A DNA stretch of 64,000 nucleotides from Budorcas taxicolor (Eukaryota > Chordata > Mammalia > Artiodactyla > Bovidae): NCBI RefSeq assembly GCF_023091745.1, contig NC_068921.1, forward strand, positions 10,682,001-10,746,000. The letters are read 5' to 3'. Positions 34,451-45,670 of this stretch are shown here, in pieces (position 1 is the stretch's first letter; every line of letters starts with the position of its first letter). Below the pieces are notes generated by a model. It did not search any database, was not told where the DNA came from, and worked only from the letters and a program-made list of their open reading frames with translations. A program made the position numbers and the translations under genes.

Positions 34451-34618
34451 GTGTTTTCCAGGGAATTCTTGACCTAAAGAAGGCGTGAATTTCTTATTAC
34501 TAGAGCCTACCCTTTGCATGTAAATGCCCTCACATGCCTGTCAAGTTCACTGCTGCCTTGAAATATAGCCATAAGACAAAGTGATTGACTAACCTGCCTT
34601 TAGAAAAGTGGAAGGGTT

Positions 34619-34803
34619 AATTGCTCAGGTGTGTCCGACTCTTTGTGATTCCACCAAGAGTCAGCCTGCCAGGCTCCTCTGTCCATGGAATTTTCCAGGC
34701 AAGAATCCTGGAGTGGGTTGCCATTTCCTTCTCCAGGGGATCAAACTCGCATCTCCTGCACTGGCAAGTGGATTCTTTATCATCTGAACCATCAGGAAAG
34801 CTA
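34619..34803 (-). mobile_element. Bov-tA SINE, internally deleted
   Basis: 'cgactctttgtgattccacc', 'ggctcctctgtccatggaat', 'catttccttctccaggggat' then directly 'caaactcgcatctcctgcac': about 16 bases around 'cttcccgacccagg' are missing. Confidence 0.92.
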
Positions 34804-34843
34804 ATGTTAGAAGAACTACTACAAAAAATACTTCTGCTAAACC

Positions 34844-34866
34844 TTTTTTTTTTTTTTTTTTTTTTT
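34844..34866. repeat. T23 homopolymer
   Basis: Uninterrupted run of 23 T. Not attached to a recognised retroelement tail on the minus strand. Confidence 0.9.
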
Positions 34867-35094
34867 GTAAATCAGAGGCTTATACCACTGTCAAAGAAAT
34901 TGCAATCCCCGGGGGACTTTAATATTGTTTGTGTACTTGAAAAGTTAGTTTTAAAAAAATAATAGCCAACCAAGAGAGATGTAAAAAGTGAATCGCACCA
35001 ACAGAAAGGAAAAAAAGAAAAAAAAAGAATATTTGGAATAACAAACTATTGACACATTGATTTAAACAAGGCAAGAGGGAAATGAAAAATGTTT

Positions 35095-35235
35095 CTGATG
35101 GTGATAATGAATATTTGCTAAGTGCTAACTATGGGCAAAATGCTGCTCTAAGCGTTGTATATGTACTATCTCATTTAGCTATCACAAAATTCCTATAAAG
35201 TAGATACTGTTATCCCCATTTTAGGGGAGAAGACC
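35095..35235 (-). mobile_element. MIR SINE, antisense
   Basis: 'gctaagtgctaactatgggc', 'gtactatctcatttagctat' and 'atactgttatccccatttta' are MIR antisense phrases. Confidence 0.7.
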
Positions 35236-36384
35236 AAAACCAAAGAGGTTCTAATATTTCTTTTGATAAAGAAGGCATGATGTTCACTGTTCCTTTTGGT
35301 TACTTTTTTGCATCATTGGAGTACAGGGCAAGATTACATATTCTGTGTTACGCCAGGTCAGAAGGCATCACAACTTGTCAAATCCTATAGAAATCCTGTC
35401 TGAGCAAGGCAGCATGGATTACTCTTTAAGAAAAGCAGGCACATTGTGGAAACCTGTTCTGTAATGCACAGGTCAAGTCATTACCCTACCACGTAACACG
35501 GCATTGTCAAGAGTTCAGGAAAGCTTGGGAGAATGCAGGTAGCCTGTAAAGTCAGTTTTAGCCCTGCCTTACAACATCACATTAGAAAAGGGCTCCTCTG
35601 TACAACATCCAACAATAAGAATCAATGGACATGAATTGAGATGAATAAGAGTCTGAAAGAGGGTTATAGGACAGGCAGCTGGCTGAAGTTTTTCCTGCCA
35701 CTACAGCTAAATATTTCATCTTCCTCAAGCAAGTGAAATGACTAGCCCACACCTAATTAAACTGCACAGTGATTGTGCTGCGCTGCCTACACAGCACGAC
35801 AGACACGTGGCCTCATCAGGAGTCAGCCACAGAAATCAATAGCTGACATTTACTCGATGAGATACAAATTGAGATTAGCTAGCTTCACTTTTTATTCAGC
35901 AAATTCAAGTCTGCAATCAATTCCTGTGCCTGTGTAGACTATGGACATTGGTAGTCTCCAATGGATTTGTTTCTTCCTTAGCTAATTACAGGACACAAGT
36001 AAATTCATAATCAATTGCTACCTCTACTTTTACCATATACATCTCCGCAAGCCAAAGAAGTCTGTCAAAGGCGGATATTATGATGGTCTTTACACGGATG
36101 GAAGCTACTAAATGTTTCACATATGTTGTAATAGATCAGCTAGTTGATGATCATTTAAAAGACTGGCTGATTTGTGGAACAAATACAAAACTTCCCCTGT
36201 GGTTATTAGTTAAGCATACAAAAAGTTCTCAATTTATCAAGAGCCTGCTTAGAAAAGCAGAGCTTCATAGAGTGTCTGGCACATCACAGAGACCACTCAG
36301 CCAGTGACACCTGGTTTGATGTAGTGGCGGGTGTACAATGGATAGCAGTGAAGTCAGAAAATTTGACAATCATATTCTAGATCC
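35236..36384. other. Repeat-free sequence with homeobox-like motifs
   Basis: No repeat or gene over 1.1 kb in a repeat-dense neighbourhood. It contains 'cacctaattaaactg' and 'tagctaattacagg', which hold TAATTA cores, and 'atcaatagctgacatttac'. It is a candidate conserved non-coding element, unproven. Confidence 0.35.
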
Positions 36385-37265
36385 ACCACCCGTTTTTTAG
36401 TTTTTAAAAATTACATTTCAATTGAAGTATAGTTCATTTACAATGTTGTGTTAGTTTCAAGTATACAGCTAAGTGATTTAGTTATACGTGCATATGCGTG
36501 TGTGTTTATACTTAAACGGGCTTCCCTGTTGGCTCAGACAATAAAAAGAGCTCACTGAAATGTGGGACTCAAGTTTGATCCCTGGGTGGGGAAGACCCCC
36601 TGGAGAAGGAAAAGGCAACCCGCTCCAGTATTCTTGCCTGGAGAATCCCATGGACAGAGGGGCCTGGGGGGCGCAAAGAGTCAGACACGACTGAGCAATT
36701 GTACCCACATGCATATTCTTTTCCAGATTCGCCTCCATTATAGGCTGTTATAAGATACTGAGTGTAATCTCCTGTGCTATCCAGTAGTCCCTGTGGTTCA
36801 TCTACTTGCACATAACAGTGTGTATCCATTAATCCCAAACTCCTAATTTATCTCCCCCCGCCCCTGCCATCCCCTTTGGTAACCATAAGCTTGTTCTGTA
36901 TGTCTGTGAGTCTGTTTCTGCTTTGTAAATAAATTCATTTGTATCTCTTTTTAGATTCCATGTATAAGTGGTATCATAGGGTCTTTGTCTCTTCTGACTT
37001 CTTCTCTGCGTAGAATCATCTCTAGGTCCATCCGTGTTGCTGCAAATGACATTATTTCATTCTTTTTTACAGCTGAGTAGTATTCCGTTGTACACCACAT
37101 CTTCTTTATCCATCCCTCTGTCAATGGATACTTAGGTTGTTTCTATGCCTTAGCTTTTGTGAATAGTGCTGCTATGAGCACTGGGCTTCATGTACCTTTT
37201 AGAATTATGGGTTTCTCTGGATACATGCCCAGCAGTGGTACTGAAGGATAGCATGGTAGAGTTAC
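36385..37265 (-). mobile_element. L1 3' end, minus strand, split by a SINE
   Basis: 'caattgaagtatagttcatt' and 'tacaatgttgtgttagtttc' are the complement of the L1 3' UTR; 'aggtccatccgtgttgctgc' and 'agctgagtagtattccgttg' the ORF2 C-terminus. A Bov-tA sits at 36518-36706. Confidence 0.9.
36518..36706 (+). mobile_element. Bov-tA SINE inside L1
   Basis: 'cttccctgttggctcagaca', 'gtttgatccctgggtgggga', 'attcttgcctggagaatccc', 'cagacacgactgagcaattg'. The 3' part of the body is shortened ('ggcctggggggcgcaaagag'). Confidence 0.9.
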
Positions 37266-37269
37266 TATA

Positions 37270-37690
37270 TTATCACCCTTGACCTAACATTTCTACTCCT
37301 GGTATATGGCACGTGGGAGTGTTACATCCACCAAAAAATGTGGAAATGAATTCACAAAAGCCAAAACTTGAACTCATGCTAATGTCCATCAACTGTAGGG
37401 TAGATAAATAAATTTTGGCAAATTTATAAATGAAATAACTACACAGAAGCGAGAAAGAATGAACAGCATGGATGAAGCTCATAGACATAACAGTGAGCCA
37501 GGAACCAAAGAGGATACACTGTATGGTTCTGTTTATATAAAGTTCAAATACAGGAAGCACTCCGATGGTGAAAGAGGTGTGAATAGAAGCTACTTTGGGA
37601 AGAGTTATTGCCTGGGAATGTGCATGAAAAGCTCCATCAAGGGAGCTAGAAACATTCTATTCCTCAATCTGGTTGGTAGTAACATAAGTG
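37270..37690 (+). mobile_element. Old L1 3' fragment
   Basis: 'ctaatgtccatcaactgtag', 'gaatgaacagcatggatgaa', 'acactgtatggttctgttta' and 'aaagttcaaatacaggaagc' follow the L1M 3' end. Diverged. Confidence 0.6.
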
Positions 37691-37739
37691 TGTACATTAA
37701 AAAATCCATTCAGCTGTAAACCTAAAATTCATGCATTTT

Positions 37740-38022
37740 AATGTTATATGCTAAAGCTGAAACTCCAGTACTTTGGCCACCTCATGCAAAGCATTGACTC
37801 ATTGGAAAAGACCCTGATGCTGGGAGGGATTGGAGGCAGGAGGAGAAGGGGACAACAGAGGATGAGCTGGCTGGATGGCATCACAGACTCGATGGACGTG
37901 GGTTTGAGTGAACGGGAGTCGGTGATGGACAGGGAGGTCTGGGGTGCTGTGATTCATGGGGTCACAAAGAGTCGGACGTGACTGAGTGACTGAACTGAAC
38001 TGAATTGAACTAAATGTTATAT
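37740..38022 (+). mobile_element. BovB 3' end with 10-bp target-site duplication
   Basis: Insert 37750-38012 ('ctaaagctgaaactccagta' to 'gaactgaattgaact') bounded by AATGTTATAT at 37740-37749 and 38013-38022. Only the last ~260 bp of BovB is present. Confidence 0.94.
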
Positions 38023-38042
38023 CATACTTCCTTCACATACTA

Positions 38043-38190
38043 CATGACCTCAGACAAATCGTTCTCTCTAGACTTCCATTTCCTCATCTGTAGGTCAGGG
38101 ATGCTAATATAACTACCTCCCAGGATAATTATGAACTATAAATACAATAATTCATGTAAAGCAGTTAGAGTCTTATATAAGAGCGTTTGA
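38043..38190 (+). mobile_element. MIR SINE
   Basis: 'cctcagacaaatcgttctct', 'catttcctcatctgtaggtc' and 'ataactacctcccaggataa' are MIR sense phrases. Confidence 0.72.
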
Positions 38191-38593
38191 TAGGTGTTGC
38201 CCACTGTAGTGTCTCATTGAGGATGCAGTCATAAACAGGCAGGATTCAGGAATTATAAATTGTCTAAGGAATCGTAATTAAGGTAGAAGCTAACATCACA
38301 AATGCATATGAACTGGTTTGAGAAAAGCAAGAATATCTAATCTTATGTTTATAAATTTGAGGGGAAATCTTAGATTCTCAGCTTCTAAATAATGTTTCCC
38401 ACAGATTTCATTTACATAACAAATTACTCTAATGAAGCTGAAATATTATTTAATGTAGACCAAAACATGCAAGTGGATTTCACTTTGAGGGCAGGTCTTA
38501 TGTAATTCTAAGTACATTCATTCATATTTGCTCCATCCTCCCTGGGACCTGGAGCACTGGAAAGCTGATACTTGGGACCACATACTGACTCTG

Positions 38594-38908
38594 TTGATCC
38601 TAAAGGAAATCAACTCTGAACATTCATTGGAAGGACTGACGCTGAAGGTGAAGCTCCAATACTTTGGCCACCTGATGCGAAGAACTGACTCATTGGAAAA
38701 GACCCTGATGCTGGGAAAGACTGAGGGCAGGAGGAGAAGGGGATGACAGAGGATGAACGACAAGGGTTGGATGGCATCATTGACTCAATGGACATGAGTT
38801 TGAGGAATCTCCAGGAGATAGGGCAGGACAGAGAAGCCTGGCGTGCTGCAGTCCATGGGGATGCAAAGAGTCGGACACGACTGAGTCACTGAACAACAGC
38901 AACAGCCG
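38594..38908 (+). mobile_element. BovB 3' end
   Basis: 'cctaaaggaaatcaactctg', 'ccaatactttggccacctga', 'aaagaccctgatgctgggaa', 'cggacacgactgagtcactg'. Tail 'aacaacagcaacag'. Confidence 0.93.
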
Positions 38909-39268
38909 ACTCTGAAGACATCACAGGACCTGGAAACCAACTTCTACAGCAATGATTTTCCAAGGGAGGCCAGCAGTCAAAGCAGTTTAAAGGACTTACT
39001 AGCCTCTTGCCTTAGGGTAGCTAAAGAATGAATTACTGATCATGAAAATAGCTGAATCATTTCTCAGGAAAGTTTAGGAATAAGAGTAGGCTGATTTTAT
39101 CATGACCATTGCTGCAAAACCTCTAAGGTTACAGGACTGGATATGAGGACTATAAATTTAAGGTGCTGGCTAGAACAGCAGAGGAACCTTTAGAAATTCC
39201 CCAGACCTACAGAACACCTTGTAGTCTTGGGAACTCTTTTTTTTCTTTTTTTTTTTCTTTAAGATCAA
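38909..39268. other. Non-coding sequence
   Basis: Nothing recognised; T-rich tract at 39238-39260. Confidence 0.55.
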
Positions 39269-39390
39269 GGGATTTCCCTGGTGGTCCATTTAAGACTTCC
39301 CCTTCTGGTGTGGAGGGGAAGTTCAATCCCTGGTTGGGAAGCTAAGATCCCATAAGCCTTGTGGCCAAAAGAAAAAAAAAAAAAAAAACT
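39269..39390 (+). mobile_element. CHR-type SINE with A17 tail
   Basis: 'gatttccctggtggtccatt', 'gttcaatccctggttgggaa', 'gctaagatcccataagcctt', then an A-run at about 39371-39387. Confidence 0.87.
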
Positions 39391-39494
39391 AAACGTAAAA
39401 CAGAAACAACATTATAACAAATTCAATAAAGGCTTTAAAAATGGTCCACGTAAAAAAAAAAATCTTAAAAAAAATAAAAATAAATATCCAGCCA

Positions 39495-39596
39495 CCAAGG
39501 CTTCTGGGATCTTAGTTCCCCAACCAGGGATCGAACCTCGCCCTGGCACTGGATGCACTGGAGTCCTGACCACTAGACCTCCAGGGAATTTCCAGG
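39495..39596 (-). mobile_element. CHR-type SINE, opposite orientation
   Basis: 'gggatcttagttccccaacc', 'agggatcgaacctcgccctg', 'cctgaccactagacctccag'. With the copy at 39269 it forms an inverted SINE pair about 100 bp apart. Confidence 0.87.
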
Positions 39597-39884
39597 AGTT
39601 CTTGCTACTAGACATTTTTCAAACATCTTATAATAAATAATAGAGTGTGTTGATCCACTTTGAGATACTTCTATGAGCCAATAAAAGACTGACTGTCATG
39701 AACCGGGCAAACATGGAGAACTGATGAGGGCCCAGTCACCCCGTAAATGTGCCAAGCAGGGATGCTGAGTCACTGACTGCCCTCAACACAGCCAGCCTGG
39801 CTGGTCCTCCAGCCTGTCTCTCCTTCTAGACCCACCGGAACAATGAGGCTGGAATAATTGCTGTCTAGCTTCTCCACCAGAACA
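39597..39884. other. Non-coding sequence
   Basis: Nothing recognised. Confidence 0.5.
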
Positions 39885-40010
39885 ATAGCCATTGGCCACA
39901 CGTGGCTAATGTGACCAAGGAACTGAATTCTTCATCATATCGACTTTTAACCCGTTTAAATTTCAGCGGTCACTGGTGGCAAGTGATTATTGAACTGGGC
40001 GGACGGCCCA
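39885..40010 (+). mobile_element. hAT-type (MER) DNA transposon fragment
   Basis: 'ggccacacgtggctaatgtg' followed by 'aaggaactgaattcttc' and 'gtttaaatttcagcggtca' resemble the 'gccacatgtggctagtggct' element with a 'gaggaactgaattttt' segment. Short and diverged; the exact family is uncertain. Confidence 0.5.
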
Positions 40011-40528
40011 TGCTGGTCAGATCTTGATGAGTCCAGACTGTTTGGGGAGACACTAGAGGCCTGCCCTTGCAAAGACTCTGTTATCCCCATGGTCTGAGCC
40101 AATCCCACAGCAAACAAGGTACAGCCCAGATCCTCCCATCCCATCACCCAGCCTTGCCACCCCTGGATCTCGTCAGCTGTTCATGGAGCCTGTCAGTCAC
40201 TGCACTGGGGATCTGACCTCTCTTTTCGCCCTGGTCTTCTGTCTCACTGCCTGCCTAACAGACATTCACAGCGAGGGGAGGAATCCTACTGGGAGCTTTA
40301 GCCCAGATGACTGAGGACTTAAGACTTCCTCCTGCCACCTCTGTTCCCTGCAGCCCTGCGTCTGATGGAGCTGCTGCTGTGAATGAACCAAGTGCCCAAC
40401 AGCACAGCATCGCCAGCCACCTGCGTTCAGCTTCCACCCATGGCCAGAATCGGCCGCTGCTCTACCCACTAAGCACCAGGCAACTCTCTCAGACATCAGG
40501 CTAGAGAAATGACCCAGGTTCCCCCACC
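40011..40528. other. Non-coding sequence
   Basis: Nothing recognised. Confidence 0.5.
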
Positions 40529-40763
40529 ACTTCGGCCACCTGATGCGAGAGCCAGCTCACTGGAAAAGACCCCAATGCTGGGAAAGATCGAGGGCAGGAG
40601 GAGAAGAGGGCGGCAGAGGATGAGATGGTTGGATGGCATCACTAACTCAAAGGACATGAGTTTGAGCAAGCTCCAGGCGATAGCGAAGGACAGGGAAGCC
40701 TGGCATACTGCAGTCCATAGGGTCGCAAAGAGTCAGACACGATTTAGTGACTGAACGACAAGC
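40529..40763 (+). mobile_element. BovB 3' end
   Basis: 'cttcggccacctgatgcgag', 'aaagaccccaatgctgggaa', 'gatgagatggttggatggca', 'cagacacgatttagtgactg'. Confidence 0.92.
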
Positions 40764-41611
40764 CCAGTGGCGCTATACACAGCTTCTCTTTCCTTCCTGC
40801 TGGGCCTCTGGTTACAGTTGGGGTCCAGATTCTTCATTCAGCCTAAAGTTATTCATAGTTATGTTATGTTCCCAGTAGAACTGTAAACACTCAAATATAC
40901 ATGAACAGCTAGGTAAATATTTTGTTTACATTCATAAATGCCCCTAGAAAGTAAAATATAGATTCACTTATTATATTTGTGGCCATAAAAAGACTACATC
41001 TAGAATTCTTTGGTAAAACAGCCTGGATTATATAAAATTCTCATCATATACTCTGACATTGACTGTTTGTATAATTTAGGGAAACGTCTATCAAAACCAG
41101 GAGGCTCGTAAGGGCAACTTGGCTTATAAATACTTGACAGAAACATAAATGTGTATATTCCCCAAATGCAACTGTCTATATGAGTTGCAGCATTTCAGAA
41201 AGAAGTGGCTGTTTCTGAGGTGTGTGAAGGTGATTCATCCTCTACAGAGTGATTTAATCCATCATTCTGCCCGAGAAGGTGGGGAGGTGGCATGCTGGCC
41301 TGCGGCTCTGAACTCTGTCATACACACTTGGCGGCCCTTCACTTGGGGAGGCACGGACTTGAAAATAACATCCTTTGAGTTCTGAGTGTTCTGGTTGGAA
41401 ACTCATATTTCTCAGCTGGGAAACGTGAGGGCAAAGGGTACCTGAAGCGAGTACAGCCTGTAGCTGTCTTCATAATGTGATGAGAGAGTCTTGATGCCTT
41501 GAGATGCCTATACTAATCTTTCAGGATGCTCATATGTTTTTGGTCCTGAACAATTGGAACAACTTGGAAATAGAAAATGAAATAGCTCCAAATGTTTTAA
41601 ATAATCAGAAC
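40764..41611. other. Non-coding sequence
   Basis: Nothing recognised. Confidence 0.55.
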
Positions 41612-41827
41612 GCTGCTACTGGCACTAGTAGTGAAGAATCACATGCCAAATAGAAAACACAGGCTCGATCCCTGGATTGGGAAGATCCCCTGGAGGAGGA
41701 AATGGCAACCCACTCCAGTATTCACGCCGGGGAAATCCCACTGACAGAGGGGCCTGGCAGGCTACAGTCCAGGGGTCACAAAAAAGTCAGGCGCAACTGG
41801 AGCGACTTAGCACACGCACGCGCATAG
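41612..41827 (+). mobile_element. Bov-tA SINE
   Basis: 'ggcactagtagtgaagaatc' head, 'ggctcgatccctggattggg' B box, 'ggagcgacttagcacacgca' tail. Confidence 0.93.
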
Positions 41828-42417
41828 CAATATATTTGAAAACACAAACAGCATTCAGATGTCCAGAGGCTGGCTTTCTGGTTGCTTCTTTCTTTTTCCT
41901 CCTCTGGATTTTCTACCAATGACTTGTGCCTCCACCTGCTGGTGTACTGAGGAAATGAAATGGAAATTAAAATCCAAGCAAGTAAATTGTTAATAAATAC
42001 TCTGTGGGATCTCTGATACAGGTTTGGAGGGAGGAATGGTTAAAATTAGTCTAAAATGAAATTTCTGAAGATGATCAAGTTAACCCATTCATTCTCTATG
42101 TTAACAATTAAAAGTGAGATGCAAAAACAAACAAGCAAAAATACCTTCACTAAACTTCTGATCTCCAACTACCAACGTCTAATTCAATTATCTTACCATC
42201 ACCCGCAAGTCATTCTATCAACACTCCCACTAAAAGTTTTACAAGAAAATGCAGCAGAGAGATGGAGTATGAACCAAATCATAAATCAGAATGTCTCATT
42301 TAAAGTCAAAGAGAGAAACATCCTCAGGAATGTAAATCAGTCCTAAATCTTCAGCAGACCCATAAAAGAAGTGTTCAAAGCCCTTTCTGAAAAGACAGCA
42401 GAACATTAAAAGCCAGA
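41828..42417. other. Non-coding AT-rich sequence
   Basis: A 96-codon frame at 42056-42346 has no recognisable domain. Nothing else seen. Confidence 0.5.
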
Positions 42418-42640
42418 GCCAGACTTCCAGAGTTGGAAACCCAGCTCTACCCTTTATAGCTAGATGGCCATGATCAAATTACTCCAATAGGACTTTTCCT
42501 CAGTTTCCCCATGTGTGAAATGGGGTTGACATTATCTACTTCATAGCATTATTATGAGGATTAAGTCACTTAATACTTGCAAAGCACCGAGAACAGCTTC
42601 TGGCACATAGTCAGTCTTATTTAAACGCTCAGTAAACAAC
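42418..42640 (+). mobile_element. MIR SINE, nearly full length
   Basis: 'gccagacttccagagttgga', 'ttttcctcagtttccccatg', 'gtgaaatggggttgacatta', 'tatgaggattaagtcactta' and 'cttctggcacatagtcagtc' give the full MIR order including the core. Confidence 0.85.
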
Positions 42641-43109
42641 TACAATGCAGCTGGTGCATATTGGTAAGAGGAAATGTGGTTGTTATTACCGAGAAATGCT
42701 GTCTTCTCAGATTGTAGGCATTGCCCTGATCACCTTATTGTTTGCTAAAGCTGCATGCTTGAGCTATCAAGGATTCAGACATCCTGCCTATTACCACGTA
42801 GAGGAAACCGAGTTAAGGCAAGAATAAGCTGGTAATTTCCTAAATAGTGAATAAACAGGAGTTCTAGGCATATGATTTTTTGGGCAAAAGGCTAATTTCC
42901 CATTAAATGATCCAGAAAGATAAATTTACTGTAAAATCTTCAAGTTTTAAGATGACACAAAAAGCTTCCACGAAATAAAGCAGTACAATGGAACCTGTCA
43001 AAACACCAACATTATTTTACCCTCATATAAAATGTGATGATATCATATGAAATAGTCATACAGTTGCAATGTGTATTCTGGTTAAGTCACATCTTCATTT
43101 AACCATTCA
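42641..43109. other. Non-coding sequence
   Basis: Nothing recognised. Confidence 0.5.
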
Positions 43110-44510
43110 TTCAGTAAAAAGAAAGAAAGACAATTAGTACATATTTGATGCCAGTGACTCAACATGGAACAAGTGACAAATAATAAACAAATAATATAAA
43201 ATAATATCATGCTATGAAGGAAAATGAAGCAGGGAAGAAAACGACAGTGAAAGCGGCTAGAGGCAACCTGCAATTAGGAAGACTCGTTTGAGAAGATGAA
43301 TATTTGAGCAAAGAACTAAATGAAGGGAGAAAGCAAACAATACGGATATCTAGAGAAAGAGCTTACCAGGCAGAGGGAGCAGCCAAACTCTGAAATAGAG
43401 ACATAGGCGGTCAGTTCCAAAAAGCAAGAAAGTCAATCAAAAGACTTAACTTCTCAAGGGGAAGAGTGGTGAGAAATCAGATGGGAGAAGCAATTGGGAG
43501 CCAGGTAACACAGAACTTTTTGGGCCACATGTGGCTTGTTTACAAACGTGGCCCTAAAATTCTTTTGTAACTTTTCAGTGTAGAGGTGGGGGTCTCCTTC
43601 CTTTAAATCTGAGGGGGCTTAAGATTGCTTAGACCAGTAGAATATGATGGAAATGACTATGTTTTCTGAGGCTGGTTAAGAAAAAGAAGACGCATCTTTG
43701 TCTTGTTCAGGGGAACATTCACGTTTGCAATCATAACCTTGCATGTGACTTTCCAAGGCTACCATGCTATGAAAGGAATCAAGCCATGTGTAAAGCGTAC
43801 GTGCACAGCCTCTTCCCACCTCCAAGTCCACAGTCCTAAACTTGTAGTCATGCTAGGTCACATGCCAGACACATGACTAAATATGCCTTCGGATGATTCT
43901 AGCTCCCAGCCATCACACCTTCTCAGCTAAGCCCTCAGACACTAGAGCAGGCACAAACTATGTCTTGTCCAAAATAGCCCAGAGAATCCATAAGCCTAAT
44001 AAAATGACTGTTGTAAACTGCCACATCTGGGGCTAGTTTGTTACCCAGCAGTCATAATGAGAAACCATGATAAGAATTTTAGACAAATGAGAAATCTTTG
44101 GAGTGTAGATTAACATGATCTGATTCATGAAGTAAGAGAATCACTCTAGTTTCTGTAGGGAGAGCAGTCTGTAAAAGGGAGGCAGAGAGGCCAGTCTGGA
44201 GACTACTGCAGTCATCCAAGCAAGAAATGTTAGTGCCCTAGGTAGGGCAGCAACAGTGACGATAGTAAGAAGGCCTTTGGTTGACAATATAGTTTCAAAG
44301 TGATTCCAATAGGATTTGCTTCTAGATTGGAACTTCTGTGTGGGAAGAGGTAAATCAAGAATGACACCAAGGACTTTGACCAGAGCAAGCAACTAACTGA
44401 ATAGAGATGTCATTTCCTGAGATACAAACATTAGAGGAAGAATGGGTTTGAAATCAAGAGTTCAGTTTTAAACATGTGGCAAACAGAAATGAATGAGGAG
44501 GAAGCAAGTA
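43110..44510 (+). repeat. Ancient interspersed repeat, split by an LTR-like element
   Basis: Left part 43110-43545 ('gtgccagtgactcaacatgg' type text, 'gcttaccaggcagagggagc'); right part 44080-44510 ('attaacatgatctgattcat', 'gagactactgcagtcatcca', 'atcaagagttcagttttaaa'). Both sides follow one long old repeat, the same family as at 2826. Its family name is unknown to me. Confidence 0.55.
43560..44075 (+). mobile_element. LTR-like old element inside the ancient repeat
   Basis: 'gcttagaccagtagaatatg', 'gacttccaaggctaccatgc' type text and the end 'gactgttgtaaactgccaca' then 'gggctagtttgttacccagc' resemble the 3' part of a mammalian MaLR-type LTR. Removing it rejoins the flanking repeat. Confidence 0.5.
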
Positions 44511-45242
44511 GGTACATGAATTTGGAGGTCAGGAGTATAGCTGGTTCTGTGTTCAACTCTAAGTGCTTCATTTTAGGAAAGATATATACAGACTAGAGAA
44601 TATTGAGAAGGGGATCAGGATGCAGATATTTTTAAATGCCATATCATGTTTAAAAAAAAAAAAAGTTGAAGGAACTAACCGTAGGGTGGGTAAAAATACC
44701 CATGATGGTAAAGAGGCGCTTGAATCAACAGGACACACCATCAGGACTCATCTTCAAGAGGACACTATATGCTTCGAGGGACTAAACATCTAAGGCCCAC
44801 TTTTGTGGAGACTAACATGAAACACCTCAAAATTGACTATGCCTCCCCACACAGAAGCTACCATTCCAGAACCAGACATCATTACAGAGGATTTGACCGA
44901 AACACTACAGGACGTGGATGAAATAGCATCAGCTTGTGTTGGTGAAGAATTCTCTAACCAGAGCAAAGCTAGACAAAACCAATCCCTCCCCCCCAAAAAA
45001 ATGAATAAATAAAATTAAAAAGGAAATATTTTTAAATATATATATACACTCCATTTTCATATGTTCCCAGTAAAGGACAAACTGGCCGATAAAAAATTTA
45101 TCTATTCATATCCTGTTCTTATCAGGAATGCCCACATGGAGGAAGTTACCCTTAGTGCTGCAACACTAAGTGATTTTAGCATTAATAATCACAATATTCT
45201 GCTTTTGCAGTATTTTAATCCTTTGCATTGATAGAGGGAGTT
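44511..45242. other. Non-coding sequence
   Basis: Contains an A-run near 44652-44664 and a C/A run near 44988-45001. No gene recognised. Confidence 0.5.
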
Positions 45243-45386
45243 CAGTAGGGTGATTAAGAGCAGGAAACCTAGAGCCAGAATTCCTGGCCTAAGATCTTAA
45301 CTCCAGCACTTAGGTGAGCTACTTAAACTTTCTATGCCTCCATTTCCTACCTCATTGGGTTTATTATAGGGAATAAATATGTCAAT
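45243..45386 (+). mobile_element. MIR SINE
   Basis: 'gggtgattaagagcaggaaa', 'ctagagccagaattcctggc', 'gtgagctacttaaactttct', 'tcctacctcattgggtttat'. Its 3' end is cut by BovB. Confidence 0.78.
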
Positions 45387-45670
45387 CTGTATGCAGGTCA
45401 GGAAGCAACAGTTAGAACTGGACACGGAACAACAGACTGGTTCCAAATAGGAAAAAGAGTACATCAAGGCTGTATATTGTCACCCTGCTTATTTAACTTA
45501 TATGCAAAGTACATCATGAGAAATGCTGGGCTGGATGAAGCACAAGCTGGAATCAAGATTGTTGGGAGAAATATCAATAACTTCAGATATGCAGATGACA
45601 CCACCCTTATGGCAGAAAGTAAAGAAGAACTAAAGAGCCTCTTGATGAAAGTGAAAGAGGAGAGTGAAAG
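45387..45670 (+). mobile_element. BovB RT-domain fragment
   Basis: Encodes 'LYAGQEATVRTGHGTTDWF', 'CLFNLYAKYIMRNAGLDE' and the YADD box ('NNFRYADDTTLMAES'), ending at 'MKVKEESES'. It lacks the 3' end and is joined directly to an opposite-strand BovB. Confidence 0.93.

Noticed and set aside
34245..34472. Small basic protein gene in a CpG patch
   Set aside because: 75 codons, no domain recognised, local GC enrichment explains the open frame.
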